A stretch of DNA of 64,000 nucleotides from Planomonospora parontospora. GTDB lineage: Bacteria; Actinomycetota; Actinomycetes; Streptosporangiales; Streptosporangiaceae. Where the stretch lies: positions 1 to 64,000 of the forward strand of contig BMQD01000018.1 in the NCBI GenBank assembly GCA_014647935.1. The letters are read 5' to 3'. Position 1 is the first letter of the stretch, and the number at the start of each line of letters is the position of its first letter. Shown one piece after another: positions 53,724-63,126 of this stretch. Position numbers and translations under genes: made by a program. Under the pieces are notes generated by a model. That model did not search any database. It was not told the origin of the DNA and was given only the letters and a program-made list of their open reading frames with translations.

Positions 53724-56700
53724 TCACGGGCTCGCGCCGGGCCGCCGAGCGGCCTCGGCGCTGCCGATCTCGTGGAACAACCGCACGCTCCGGTTCCTGT
53801 AGGAGCCGGCGTCGGCGCCGGAGGCGGCCTCACCGAGCGTGCGGAGGACGCGGGCCTCGCCCAGCCGATGGCCGGTCTGACGGTGGATCTCCAGAGCGGT
53901 CCGGGCCTGCCGTACCGCCTCGGGACGGTCTCCCGCGGCCAGCGCGATGTCGGCGAGCGCGGTGCGGGCGAGCCCCTCCATCAGGCGGAAGGACCGCTCG
54001 CGGGCGAGCCGCAGAGCCTGCTCGGCGAAGGAGACGGCCTCGGCCGCGTCGAGGCCGCGGGTCGCGTTCGCCAGCCCGATGAGAGCGGCGGTCTTCTCGA
54101 ACACGTGGGTCTCGTCGGCCAGCTCCACCGCCCGGCGATAGTGCTCGGCGGCCTGGACGTGGCGGCCGGTGCTGTGGGCGAGCCTGCCCAGCGCGTTGTA
54201 CGCGATCGCCTCGAAGTAGGGGTCGGCGATGTCGCGGCTGCGCAGCAGCGCCCGTTCCCCGTGGGCCAGAGCCGCCTCGTACCGGCCCAGGTCGCAGTGG
54301 ACCTCGGCGAGGTAGGCCAGGGAGTGCAGCTCGACGGCGTGGGACCCGGCCTTCTCGGACAGCGAGAGCGCCCGGCCGAGATGTCGGAGCGCGTCGTCGA
54401 ACCTCCCCTGCAGATAGCAGACCTCTCCGAGGTTGAGCGCGGTCATGCCGTCGGTGTCCGGGTGGAGTTCGAGGCCCCGGTTGAGGTGGCTGAGCGCGGA
54501 GTCCAGCCGGCCCATCTGCGCGTACACCTGGGCGAGGTTGATGTGCTTGATGCCCAGCATGCCCGACCGGCCGGCTTCCTCGTCCAGCTCGATGCCCTCG
54601 GCCAGCCAACGGGCCGCGTCGTCCAGCCGCCCGGCGCGCAGGTAGTAGCCGGCGATGTTGTTCCGGATGGCGGCGGTGCCCTCCGTCCAGCCGCCCCGGT
54701 CGGCGAGCGAGCTGGCCCTGGTGAACAACGAGAGCGCGTCGTGCCGTCCCTGGAACGCGTGCGCGTTCGCCAGGGTCAGCATGGCCGCGGCCATGCCCGG
54801 CACGTCTCCCTCCTCCTCCGCGGCCGTCACCGCCGCCTGCGCGCACGAGAGCCAGTCGCTCATGCTCCCGCTGGCCCAGAAATGGCTGCGCATCGCGTCG
54901 GTGAGGAGCCAGGCCGCCTGCCGCGGGCCGGATCGGGCCGCATGGTGGACGGCGGCGACGAGGTTGCGGTGCTCTGCGGCCAGCCATCTCGCCGCCGAGG
55001 CCGGATCGGCGAACGAGGCGGGCGTCACGCCCTCGGACGTCGCGCCCGGCGGAAGCTTGACCCAGTGGGGATGGCCCTGCTCGACGGCCGCCCGGACGCT
55101 CAGCAGATACCAGTCGTAGAGGCGCTGCCGGGCCTTCGCGGCATCGTCCGGGCGCTCCTCCTCGGCGGTGCGTTCCGCGGCGTACAACCGCAGCAGGTCG
55201 TGGAAGCGGTAACGGCCGGGCTCGTACCGGTCGACCAGGTGCGCGCTGGCCAACCGGGTGAGTTCCCGCCTGGTCTCGGCCGCGCCGGACCCGCTGAGGG
55301 CCGCGGCCGCGTCGAGGGTGAAGTCCACCCCGGGTACGAGGCTGATCAGCCGGAACAGCCGTGCCGCCCGCGGCGGCAGCGCGGCGTAGGAGAGGGCGAA
55401 CGCCGCCTCCACCGCCGTGCTCCTGGTGTCGTCGATCGCCAGCTCGGCGATCCGGTCGCCTGCACGGAGCGCCGTGAGGTACTCCTGCACCGTGCCGTAG
55501 ACGCCCCGGCTGATGTTCGCCGCCGCGATCCGCAACGCGAGCGGCAGCCGGGCGCACAGCCGGGCGAGTTCGCCCAGCAGCTCCGGTGACGCATCGTGGG
55601 TGCCCGCACCGAGCAGCCGCGTCAGCAGGGCCACGGCCTCTCCGTCGTCGAGCACGTCCAGCTCGACGATCAGAGCGTCGCCGTGGACCTTCAACCCGGA
55701 CAGGTCGTTGCGGCTGGTGACGACGACCGCGCTGTGGCGGTTGGCCGGAAGGAGGGGGCGGACCTGGTCGGGGCCGGTCACGTTGTCGAGCACCAGCAGC
55801 AGCCGGCGGTCCGCCGTCATGGTGCGGAACAGGGAGATCCGGGCGTCGACGTCGAGCGGGACGTTCGCCGGCGGCACCCCGAGGGCCGTCAGGAAGCTGC
55901 TCAACGCGTCGGCGGCCGTTTTGGCGGCGCTGTCGGAGTAACCGTGCAGGTTGTAGAAGAGCTGGCCGTCGGGGAAGCGGTGGCGCACGCGGTGGGACCA
56001 GTGCACGGCGAGCGAGGTCTTGCCGACGCCGGCCGTACCGCTGATCACCGACAGCCCGGCCGCGGCGGGACGGGTGTCCGCAGCGGTCAGATGGTCGTTC
56101 AGCCGGCTGATCTGCCGCTCGCGGCCGGTGAAGGTGGCGATGTCGGCGGGGAGTTCGGCCGGAACGGCATCGGGGCGGAGACCGGAAGGGGGAGGGACGG
56201 ACGCCTGCGCCGCGGCCTCCTGACCGAGGGCCCTGGTGTGGGCGTCCTGCAGTTCGGGGCCCGGCTCGATGCCGAGGTCGTCCCTGAGCCGGTCACGGAG
56301 GTCGCCGAAGGCGCGCAGCGCCGCGGCCCGCTGCCCGGACGCGGCCAGCGCCAGCACGATCCGCGCGTTCAGCCCCTCGTGCAGCGGTTCGGCGGGGAGG
56401 AGCTCGCGGAGCCGCTCCAGCGCGGCCTGATGGTGCCCGTGCCCCAGGGCCAGATCGGCGTGGTCCAGGACCGCGGCGAGGCGTTGCTGGGACACGGCGA
56501 CGGCGACCGGGTGGTGGAGCGCGTGCGGGGCGAGGTCGGCCAGCGGCTGCCCCCGCCACAGCGACAGCGCCTCCTCGTAGGCTCGTTCGGCGTCCTCGGT
56601 CTCGCCCGCGTCGCGGTGGGCCGCCGCCCGCGCCACCAGGTCGGTGAAGTCCAGCAGATCGCTCTGACCGCTCGCCAAGGCGAGGCGGTAGCCCGCGCCG

Positions 56701-57224
56701 GTGCGGCTGATCAGCTCCTCGCCCGCGCCGGCGCCGCCGAGGAACCTCCGCAGGCGTGACACATGGGTGTGCACCAGATCCGGGTAGGTGGCGGGGATCT
56801 CCTCCCCCCAGAGGAAGTCGACGATCTCCGTATGGGTGACGACGCGATCGGCCTGGAGCGCGAGCAGGCCCAGGAGGCGGCGCTGCATCGGGGGCCTCAG
56901 GTCGGCGGCGCGCCCGAGCACGCGGACGGTCAGCGGTCCCAGGAGTTCGATCCGCAGCGCCGGGTCCCCGGGGTGCCGGGGCAGGCCCTCGACGGCCTCC
57001 CGGAGCGGGCCGGGCCCGGGAGCCTCCTGGAGCAGGTCGAGCTCGGCGGCGGACAGGCCGGCCGCCTCGATCAGCCTGCGTACGGAGCGGGCGTGCGGGC
57101 GCCGGACCGCACCCTGTTCGATGTCGCGCAGCGTCCGGACGCCGACGCCGGCACGACCGGCGAGCTCCCGCTGGGTGACGCCGGCTCTCCTCCGGTACGC
57201 GAGCAGCAGCTCACCCAACGTCAT
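53724..57224 (-). CDS. XRE-SARP-BTAD-NB-ARC-TPR regulator (AfsR-like)
   Basis: Large 1166-residue signalling ATPase/regulator. ATG 57224 follows GGGAGG. Order of domains: Xre/Cro HTH (about 1-60; VTQRELAGRAGVGVRTLRDIEQG); OmpR-like SARP winged helix (about 85-175); bacterial transcriptional activation domain (about 178-325); NB-ARC STAND ATPase with P-loop GTAGVGKTSLAVHW (about 394) and Walker B LLLVLDNV; about eight TPRs to the C-terminus. AfsR-type proteins activate secondary metabolism genes. The additional N-terminal Xre domain gives two DNA-binding modules in one chain. Divergent from a GlxA-like regulator. Confidence 0.92.
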   Translation of the reverse strand: MTLGELLLAYRRRAGVTQRELAGRAGVGVRTLRDIEQGAVRRPHARSVRRLIEAAGLSAAELDLLQEAPGPGPLREAVEGLPRHPGDPALRIELLGPLTVRVLGRAADLRPPMQRRLLGLLALQADRVVTHTEIVDFLWGEEIPATYPDLVHTHVSRLRRFLGGAGAGEELISRTGAGYRLALASGQSDLLDFTDLVARAAAHRDAGETEDAERAYEEALSLWRGQPLADLAPHALHHPVAVAVSQQRLAAVLDHADLALGHGHHQAALERLRELLPAEPLHEGLNARIVLALAASGQRAAALRAFGDLRDRLRDDLGIEPGPELQDAHTRALGQEAAAQASVPPPSGLRPDAVPAELPADIATFTGRERQISRLNDHLTAADTRPAAAGLSVISGTAGVGKTSLAVHWSHRVRHRFPDGQLFYNLHGYSDSAAKTAADALSSFLTALGVPPANVPLDVDARISLFRTMTADRRLLLVLDNVTGPDQVRPLLPANRHSAVVVTSRNDLSGLKVHGDALIVELDVLDDGEAVALLTRLLGAGTHDASPELLGELARLCARLPLALRIAAANISRGVYGTVQEYLTALRAGDRIAELAIDDTRSTAVEAAFALSYAALPPRAARLFRLISLVPGVDFTLDAAAALSGSGAAETRRELTRLASAHLVDRYEPGRYRFHDLLRLYAAERTAEEERPDDAAKARQRLYDWYLLSVRAAVEQGHPHWVKLPPGATSEGVTPASFADPASAARWLAAEHRNLVAAVHHAARSGPRQAAWLLTDAMRSHFWASGSMSDWLSCAQAAVTAAEEEGDVPGMAAAMLTLANAHAFQGRHDALSLFTRASSLADRGGWTEGTAAIRNNIAGYYLRAGRLDDAARWLAEGIELDEEAGRSGMLGIKHINLAQVYAQMGRLDSALSHLNRGLELHPDTDGMTALNLGEVCYLQGRFDDALRHLGRALSLSEKAGSHAVELHSLAYLAEVHCDLGRYEAALAHGERALLRSRDIADPYFEAIAYNALGRLAHSTGRHVQAAEHYRRAVELADETHVFEKTAALIGLANATRGLDAAEAVSFAEQALRLARERSFRLMEGLARTALADIALAAGDRPEAVRQARTALEIHRQTGHRLGEARVLRTLGEAASGADAGSYRNRSVRLFHEIGSAEAARRPGASP

Positions 57225-57486
57225 GGTGCCTCCCCTGACACATGATCCCCGTCGATTCGACAAGCTACTGCGTCACCGCCGGTGAGGTCTTCCGGTTTCT
57301 GCCGGTAGTGGCGACTTCTGCCGGTACACCCCTGATTGAGCGGCATCAGCGCAGGTGACGTCGTCCGGACGACGTCCAGCCTCCGGCCATCCGGCCCTCG
57401 TACGCTCGGTGCGTCGAAAGGCTGTAGTCCACGGCATCAGTCCACGGCAGCAGCGGAGACTCCGCTCCATTCGGAAGGAACGACCC

Positions 57487-58608
57487 GTGACCGCAACCGC
57501 GCGAAGAGGGCGGTCTGGCTCAGGCCGATGCCGGCTGGAGAAAGGCCGTCACACACCGAACCACCCGTCCGTCCATCCGGTCGCCCCTTTCCGGTCCGTG
57601 GCCGCCTTCGCCACCGACGGGGTGAGCTCGTTCGGGGTGAGCGCGGTGAGCAACGTGTTCGCCGACCGGTCCCACCTGGGACTGCCCTCCTTCGGCTTCA
57701 CCGTCTGCGCCGACGGACGCGGTGCCCTCCGCACCGATCTCGGCCACCTCATGGAGGTGGGGCACGGGCCCGAGGCCATGAGCACCGCCGATCTGGTCAT
57801 CGTGCTGCCCACCGACGGCAGACCGCTCACCCTGCGCGAACCGGTCGCCGACGCGATCCGCGACGCCCACAGGCGGGGGGCGATCGTCGCCGCCTACGGC
57901 ACGGGATCGTTCCTGCTGACCGGGACCGGCCTGCTCGACGGCCGCCGCGCCACCACCGACTGGCGCCTGGTGGCCGACCTGGCCGGGAGGCACCCCCGGG
58001 TCACGGTGGAACCGGAGGCCCTGTACGTCGACGAGGGACGCCTGGTGACCGGTGCCGGAGCGGCGGCGGGCATCGACATGTGCCTGCACCTCCTGCGTCG
58101 CGAGCACGGCACGGCCGTCGCGAACGCCGTCGCGAGGGAGGCGATGGTCGCGCCGCGCCGGGAGAGCGGAGAGGTCCACTACGTCCCCGCCGTCCCCGCC
58201 CCGCCGGACGCCCGGGCCGCGGGCGGGCCCCGGGCCGACGACGCACGCATGGACGACGTCCTGCGCTGGTCACGGACCCGGCTCCACCAGGCCATGTCGG
58301 TGGACGACCTGGCCAGGCACGCGCTGATGAGCCCGCGCACCTTCGCCCGCCGCTTCCGGGAGGTCACCGGGACCACACCCCACGCCTGGCTGCGTGACCA
58401 GCGGCTCGACCGGGCCGAAGAACTACTGGAGACCACCGACCTGTCGATCCAGGAGATCGCAGACCGCGTGGGCTTCCGTTCCGACGGCGTCCTGCGCGAT
58501 CACTTCGTCAAACGGCACGGTGTCCCTCCCCGCGACTACCGGCGGGACTTCGGCAGGCGCCGGGAACCGGTCACTCGTCACGCGGCTGACGGGCGGCCTC
58601 CGCGGTGA
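57487..58608 (+). CDS. GlxA-like AraC-family regulator (DJ-1/PfpI-HTH)
   Basis: Regulator of 373 residues. GTG 57487 follows GGAAGGAACG. A basic head (about 1-40) precedes a DJ-1/PfpI-like domain (about 45-220: VAAFATDGVSSFGVSAVSNVFA, LLDGRRATTDWRLVADLAGRHP, VTGAGAAAGIDMCLHLLRREHG). The AraC HTH is at about 240-345 (DLARHALMSPRTFARRFREVTGTTPHAWL, IQEIADRVGFRSDGVLRDHF). The elbow that normally holds a Cys reads AAYGTGSFLL, so the nucleophile position is lost. The protein is likely a ligand sensor, not an enzyme. Its 3' end overlaps the hydrolase gene by 38 bp. Confidence 0.9.
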   Translation: MTATARRGRSGSGRCRLEKGRHTPNHPSVHPVAPFRSVAAFATDGVSSFGVSAVSNVFADRSHLGLPSFGFTVCADGRGALRTDLGHLMEVGHGPEAMSTADLVIVLPTDGRPLTLREPVADAIRDAHRRGAIVAAYGTGSFLLTGTGLLDGRRATTDWRLVADLAGRHPRVTVEPEALYVDEGRLVTGAGAAAGIDMCLHLLRREHGTAVANAVAREAMVAPRRESGEVHYVPAVPAPPDARAAGGPRADDARMDDVLRWSRTRLHQAMSVDDLARHALMSPRTFARRFREVTGTTPHAWLRDQRLDRAEELLETTDLSIQEIADRVGFRSDGVLRDHFVKRHGVPPRDYRRDFGRRREPVTRHAADGRPPR

Positions 58609-59485
58609 CGCGCTCGATGGCCTGGACGGCGACATCGGGCTGGTCGAGGTAGATGTGGTGCCCGCTGGCGGCGGCCGTGCTCAGCCTGCTGCCGGGGGAC
58701 AGCGCGAGCCACCTGCGCTGGCCCGCGGACCATGCCTTCTCCAGGCGCGGCCCGTACTCGGGGACGGCCGCGAGGTACTGCTCGCCGTGCTGGATCACCT
58801 CCACCGGGATGTTCCCGGCGGAACGGACCTCGCCGTCGGTGATGACGAGCTTCTCCGGGTTCTCGCCCCGGAAGAACGCGAGGTTCTGCGCGCGCAGCTC
58901 GGCCGCCGGGCCCTTGGCGGATTCGGGGATCGCCTTCGTGATGTCGGCGGCCATCGTGGACGGGGTGGCGTCCATCAGGACCAGCCCGCTGACCCTGTCC
59001 CGGTGGTCGGGGGCGTACCTGGCGGCGATCAGCCCGCCCAGCGAGTGGCCGGCCAGGACGACCGGGCCGTCACCGGCGACGCGGTCGAGCACCCCGGTCA
59101 GGATCTTCCCGGTGCCGGCGAAGTCCTGCGGGCCGTCCGGCCGGTCGCTGGCGCCCGCGCCGAGCCGGTCGTAGGAGCAGACCCGGTTCCGCTTCGCCAG
59201 CGTCTCCTGGAGGGCGGCCAGCTTGTCCAGCCCGTCGCCCGCCCCGTGCATCAGGACGATGACCGGCCCGCCTTCCGCCGGGTCGCCGGAACAGGACACG
59301 TTCACCGACCGGCCCGCGACGTCGATCTTCTCGGTCCCGGAGACCGGGGTCGCATCGGCCGTCCGCGTGGCGGAGGCGAAGGGGTCCCAGTTCTCCACCG
59401 CGTCGCCGCCGCAGGCGGTGACCCCCGCGCCGAGTGCGGCGCAGCACAGCGCGGCCGCGACGGATGTCCTGATCCTGCGAAGCAT
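58571..59485 (-). CDS. lipoprotein alpha/beta hydrolase
   Basis: Surface hydrolase of 304 residues. The ATG at 59485 opens RRIRTSVAAALCCAALGAG with lipobox V22-T-A-C25, so it is lipid-anchored by Lgt/LspA. Alpha/beta-hydrolase motifs: oxyanion VLMHGAGDGL, RVCSYDRLGAGASDRP, nucleophile S148 in LAGHSLGGL, Asp in VLMDATPS region and His in AASGHHIYLDQPD. The substrate is unknown (esterase or haloperoxidase-like). Both stops lie within a 38-bp tail overlap with the convergent GlxA-like gene. Confidence 0.9.
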   Translation of the reverse strand: MLRRIRTSVAAALCCAALGAGVTACGGDAVENWDPFASATRTADATPVSGTEKIDVAGRSVNVSCSGDPAEGGPVIVLMHGAGDGLDKLAALQETLAKRNRVCSYDRLGAGASDRPDGPQDFAGTGKILTGVLDRVAGDGPVVLAGHSLGGLIAARYAPDHRDRVSGLVLMDATPSTMAADITKAIPESAKGPAAELRAQNLAFFRGENPEKLVITDGEVRSAGNIPVEVIQHGEQYLAAVPEYGPRLEKAWSAGQRRWLALSPGSRLSTAAASGHHIYLDQPDVAVQAIERVTAEAARQPRDE

Positions 59486-59711
59486 GAGGTCCTGTCCTCC
59501 AGTGAGGGAGCCGAAACCGAGGCGATGCGCACGGCGGCACAGCGGGAGAGCGGACGGAAACGTCCGCGGCCGCGTCGTAAAGCTACGCATCCGGCGGCCC
59601 GGGGTCGTCCCCGTACGGTGGACATTCACCGGTAGCTCGCACGGAGGACAGGCGCGGTCCGCGGGCGAGGGCCGTTCCGGCGTGGCGCGGTGCGGCCGCT
59701 ACGCTCGCCCA

Positions 59712-60863
59712 ATGATCGACCTGGGGCGGGTCACGGACCGGTGGCGGCGATGCGGTGTCGTGGTCCGGGATCTGCCGTTCGGACTGCTGCTGGTCGCCGT
59801 GTCACTCCTGCCGGCGCTGCACGGCAAGGGGACGCAGGTAGGCGACCTGCCGATCCGCTCCTTCGACGCGCTGGCGCTCGTGGCGATCGCCCTGGAGTCC
59901 CTTCCGCTCGCCGTACGCCGGAGATGGCCGGCCGTCTGCCTCGTCCTGGTGTCGCTCGGCTTCGTCCTCGACCAGCTCCGCGCCTACCACGTGCTGGCGA
60001 GCAACGCGATGCCCATCGCGCTCATCAGCGCGGCCGCCCACCTGGAACGCCACCGGCGCGTCACCGTGGTCCTCCTCTCCGCGGCGTACGTGCTGCTCGC
60101 GCTCGCGCTCGACCGGCTCGGCGCGGGGGAGAAGGTGGAGGGGTACGTGGTGTTCTACCTGGCCCTGGCCCTCGCGTGGGGCATCGGCGTCCGGTTGCGC
60201 TCCGCCCGCGCCGCCGAGGCCGAACGCCGCCGCCACGTCGCCGAGGCCACCCGCGCCGCCGAACGCACCCGGATCGCCCGCGAGCTCCACGACGTCGTGA
60301 CCCACCACGTGACGGCGATGGTCGTGCAGGCCGAGGCCGCCCGCTACCTGACCGCCGCCCCCGACCGCCTCGACGCGACGCTGAGCGCCGTCACCGACAC
60401 CGGCCGGCGGGCCATCACCGACCTGCGGCACATGCTCGACCTGCTCAAAGCCGATCACGACACCGACATCGGCGTACCGGCCGCCGGGGGGCTCCGCACG
60501 CTCGTGGAGCAGACCCGCCGGGCCGGGCAGCCGGTGGAGTTCACCGAGGAGGGCGGTCCGGCCGAATCGGCGGGCAGCGCCGAGTTCGTGGCCTATAGGG
60601 TCGTCCAGGAAGCCCTGACGAACGCCCTCAAACACGCCCACGGCAGCCCCACCGCGGTCCGGGTGCGCTACGGCGAGAAGGAGATCAGCGTGGAGGTCAG
60701 CACCGACGGACCCGGCTCCGGGACCGCTTCTCCCGGCGGGGGCGGGCGGGGCCTGGCCGGGCTCCGCGAGCGGGTCGAAGCCGTCGGCGGCCGGTTCAGC
60801 GCCGACCGGCAGGCGGGCGGCTTCCTCGTACGGGCCCGCATCCCCGCGGGGAGCCGGTCGTGA
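59712..60863 (+). CDS. sensor histidine kinase
   Basis: Kinase of 383 residues. Membrane sensor with about five to six helices (residues 18-165), coiled linker AAEAERRRHVAEATRAAERTRIA, phospho-acceptor ARELHDVVTHHVTAMVVQAE, N-box EALTNALKHAHG. The first G-box is altered: where neighbours have DDGRG this reads STDGPGSGTASPGGGGRGLAGLRERV, so only one Asp remains. ATP binding may still occur. It overlaps the next gene by 4 bp. Confidence 0.9.
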   Translation: MIDLGRVTDRWRRCGVVVRDLPFGLLLVAVSLLPALHGKGTQVGDLPIRSFDALALVAIALESLPLAVRRRWPAVCLVLVSLGFVLDQLRAYHVLASNAMPIALISAAAHLERHRRVTVVLLSAAYVLLALALDRLGAGEKVEGYVVFYLALALAWGIGVRLRSARAAEAERRRHVAEATRAAERTRIARELHDVVTHHVTAMVVQAEAARYLTAAPDRLDATLSAVTDTGRRAITDLRHMLDLLKADHDTDIGVPAAGGLRTLVEQTRRAGQPVEFTEEGGPAESAGSAEFVAYRVVQEALTNALKHAHGSPTAVRVRYGEKEISVEVSTDGPGSGTASPGGGGRGLAGLRERVEAVGGRFSADRQAGGFLVRARIPAGSRS

Positions 60864-61519
60864 CGGCGCCGGTCCGGGTCCTGGTCTGCGACGACCAGGA
60901 GCTGATCCGCACCGGTTTCGCGACGATCATCGATGCGCAGCCGGACCTGGAGGTGGTGGGCGAGTGCGGCGACGGCCGTGCCGCGGTGGATCTCGCCCGC
61001 CGGCTGAGCCCCGACATCGTGGTGATGGACGTGCGGATGCCGGAGCTCGACGGCATCGAGGCGACCCGCCGGCTGGCCGGCGCCGGGGTGGCGGACCCGG
61101 TCAAGGTGCTCGTGGTGACGACGTTCAACCTGGACGAGTACGTCTACGAGGCGCTGCGGGCCGGTGCGAGCGGGTTCCTGCTCAAGGACGCCCCGCCGGC
61201 GCAGCTGCTGCACGGTATCCGCACCGTCGCGACCGGCGCCGCGCTGCTGGCGCCCGAGGTGACGCGGCAGCTCGTCGGCAGGTACGCGGCCCGCATCCGC
61301 CCCGCCCAGGCCGCACCGGGCGAGACCGCGCTGACCCCGCGCGAGCTGGAGGTGCTGCGCCTCATCGCCGACGGCCGGTCCAACAGCGAGATCGCCGCCG
61401 CACTGGTGATCAGCCAGGAGACCGTCAAGACGTACGTGTCGCGCATCCTCACCAAGCTCGACCTGCGCGACCGCGTGCAGGCGGTGGTCTACGCCTACCG
61501 CAGGGGCCTGGTGACCTGA
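60860..61519 (+). CDS. NarL/LuxR-family response regulator
   Basis: Response regulator of 219 residues. GTG 60860 overlaps the kinase. Receiver VRVLVCDDQELIRTG, phospho-acceptor D57 in IVVMDVRMPELDG, LVVTTFNLDEY, Lys in GFLLKDAPP; LuxR HTH LTPRELEVLRLIADGRSNSEIAAAL. It resembles the regulator at 32329 more than the MPPTxTDEG group. Confidence 0.92.
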   Translation: MTAPVRVLVCDDQELIRTGFATIIDAQPDLEVVGECGDGRAAVDLARRLSPDIVVMDVRMPELDGIEATRRLAGAGVADPVKVLVVTTFNLDEYVYEALRAGASGFLLKDAPPAQLLHGIRTVATGAALLAPEVTRQLVGRYAARIRPAQAAPGETALTPRELEVLRLIADGRSNSEIAAALVISQETVKTYVSRILTKLDLRDRVQAVVYAYRRGLVT

Positions 61520-61642
61520 GGCGCACCGCCCGGGAACCCCGGCGGGGCGAACGCCGCGGACGCCGGGAACCGCCCGAGGCAACGCCTGCAGGCCGAGCTC
61601 GAATCACCGGTTCCGTCCCGGACCCGCCTCGTGGAGGAGTTG

Positions 61643-62773
61643 TCATGAACGCGATGGAAGAGCTGCAGGCCGCGCGCCGGCGCGCGAGAGCGTGGTCGTC
61701 GAGCCGGGCGGCGTGCAGACCGGCCGGGTGCGGCGGAGGTAGGACCAGGCGGCCACGCCCAGGGCGATGCCGTACACGGCGAAGGCGCCCAGCCCGATCC
61801 AGGTCACCAGCAGGGCGTCCCCCGGGGTGGGGAAGTCCCCTCGGGGGACGGTGACGGCCCCGAAGGTGCCCAGCGCGGCGTAGACGAGCCCGATCGCTCC
61901 GTACGGCGCGAGTGTGGCGGCGCCGATCAGCGCGGGGGCCAGCGGCAGCCAGCGGGGCACCCGCCTGCCGCGCAGGACGAGCGTCCACCGGGGAAAGATC
62001 TGTCCCCACGGCCGGACCAGGCCGAATATGAGGAACACCCCGAGCGCGGCCAGCAGCGCTGTGGCGTCGATGCCCCAGCGTTCGAGGGTGAGCATCACCC
62101 CGGAGGCGCCGTTGCGCTCCATCGTCACCAGTGCCTGCGCTCCGCTGACGCCGGCGAAGGTCCCGCCCAGCGCCCAGGTCGTCTTCACGGCCGCGTACGG
62201 CAGGAACGCCGCGGCACCCGCATAGGCCAGCATTCGGACGCGCGGCGGCGCGGGGGCGGGCTCCGGTCCGGTCCGCGCGGTGGGGGAGGCGTGGACGGCG
62301 CCGCATCGCACACAGGCGCCGGAGGAACGGTAGGCGCGGGTCACGGCGATGAGCAGCATCACGCCGATCGCGGCCAGGGCCCGGTTGGCGGTCGCCGTCC
62401 AGTTGTCGACACTCTGGGCGAAGACCAACGTGACCACATCCATCAGCAGGCCGAACGCGGCTGCGCCGGTCAGCACGCACAGCACGGTCAGCAGGACGGG
62501 GATGACCGGGCGGTGAACGCGCCGGCCCCAGGGCCGCACGGCGGCCAAGGTCACCGCCGCCGCCGAGGCGGTCACGGCCACGATGATCCAGTTCAGGCCG
62601 ACCGGCAGCGGCTCGTCGGCACGGTAGAACACCGCGGTCCCGGCCAGCGCCGAGACCAGGCCGAACCCGCCGTACGCCACCGCCCAGCCGAGGGCCGCAT
62701 ACCCCGCCCATGACGACCACCGATGCCACCGGTCGGACGCCGGCCCGTTCACCGTACGCGTGGGCTCACTCAT
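61643..62773 (-). CDS. unrecognised polytopic membrane protein
   Basis: 376-residue protein with about nine helices (residues 22-48, 60-82, 92-115, 125-150, 185-205, 240-262 and three more to about 350). A Cys pair SGACVRCGAVHA lies in a loop near residue 155, followed by a Pro/Ala-rich linker, which might bind metal. The sequence after about residue 350 (RRTRPVCTPPGSTTTLSRAG) is low complexity. I cannot assign the family. The last codons overlap, in antisense, a plus-strand start with an excellent ribosome site at 61645. Confidence 0.75.
   Translation of the reverse strand: MSEPTRTVNGPASDRWHRWSSWAGYAALGWAVAYGGFGLVSALAGTAVFYRADEPLPVGLNWIIVAVTASAAAVTLAAVRPWGRRVHRPVIPVLLTVLCVLTGAAAFGLLMDVVTLVFAQSVDNWTATANRALAAIGVMLLIAVTRAYRSSGACVRCGAVHASPTARTGPEPAPAPPRVRMLAYAGAAAFLPYAAVKTTWALGGTFAGVSGAQALVTMERNGASGVMLTLERWGIDATALLAALGVFLIFGLVRPWGQIFPRWTLVLRGRRVPRWLPLAPALIGAATLAPYGAIGLVYAALGTFGAVTVPRGDFPTPGDALLVTWIGLGAFAVYGIALGVAAWSYLRRTRPVCTPPGSTTTLSRAGARPAALPSRS
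61645..61854 (+). other. possible 5' gene remnant with strong ribosome site
   Basis: GTGGAGGAGTTGTC precedes ATG 61645 and MNAMEELQAARRRARAW reads like a genuine helical N-terminus. The frame then runs through Arg/Pro/Gly-rich antisense of the membrane protein and stops at about 61852. It may be a truncated gene joined to the 3' end of the neighbour by a rearrangement. Low confidence. Confidence 0.3.
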
Positions 62774-63126
62774 GATCCGACCACCGGAGCGTCGCCGTGG
62801 TGCGCGGTGTGTTCGCCATGCTCGCGCACGCTATGCGGAGGCCCCTGTGGTGAAGCTGAGACGGGCTGAGAGGGCGCACAGGAACCTTCTCCTGTCGCGG
62901 ATCGCCATCTGATGGCTCTCTGTTGGAAACCGTCCTCTTCGTCCTGCCGGACCGTGTCATCGCGTGCCGTACGGTGCCGTACCGCGGCAGGTGACGATCA
63001 CCGAGCAGACACGGACCGCATCACCACGCGCAGATGCCGACCGGGGCCCGGTGGCCGGTGCCGCCCGCATGCCCTCCGTTGAAAACGAAAAAGTAGTTCG
63101 TTCTGCGAATTTGTTACCCTTGGCGG
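62774..63126. other. 353-bp divergent spacer before marR
   Basis: No gene supported. The right end (63075-63120) is A+T-rich and contains the MarR-type dyad 63095-63111 and TACCCT (63115-63120) as a possible -10; the rest shows nothing recognisable. Confidence 0.6.
63095..63111. promoter_or_regulatory. MarR operator AGTTCG-N5-CGAATT
   Basis: Dyad with the same half-sites and 5-bp spacer as the two sites at 63608 and 63630. It lies just before the marR start, so autoregulation is likely. Confidence 0.7.

Noticed and set aside
62766-62960. 64-residue minus-strand ORF
   Set aside because: Basic low-complexity sequence over the promoter region of the membrane protein; no ribosome site or homology seen.
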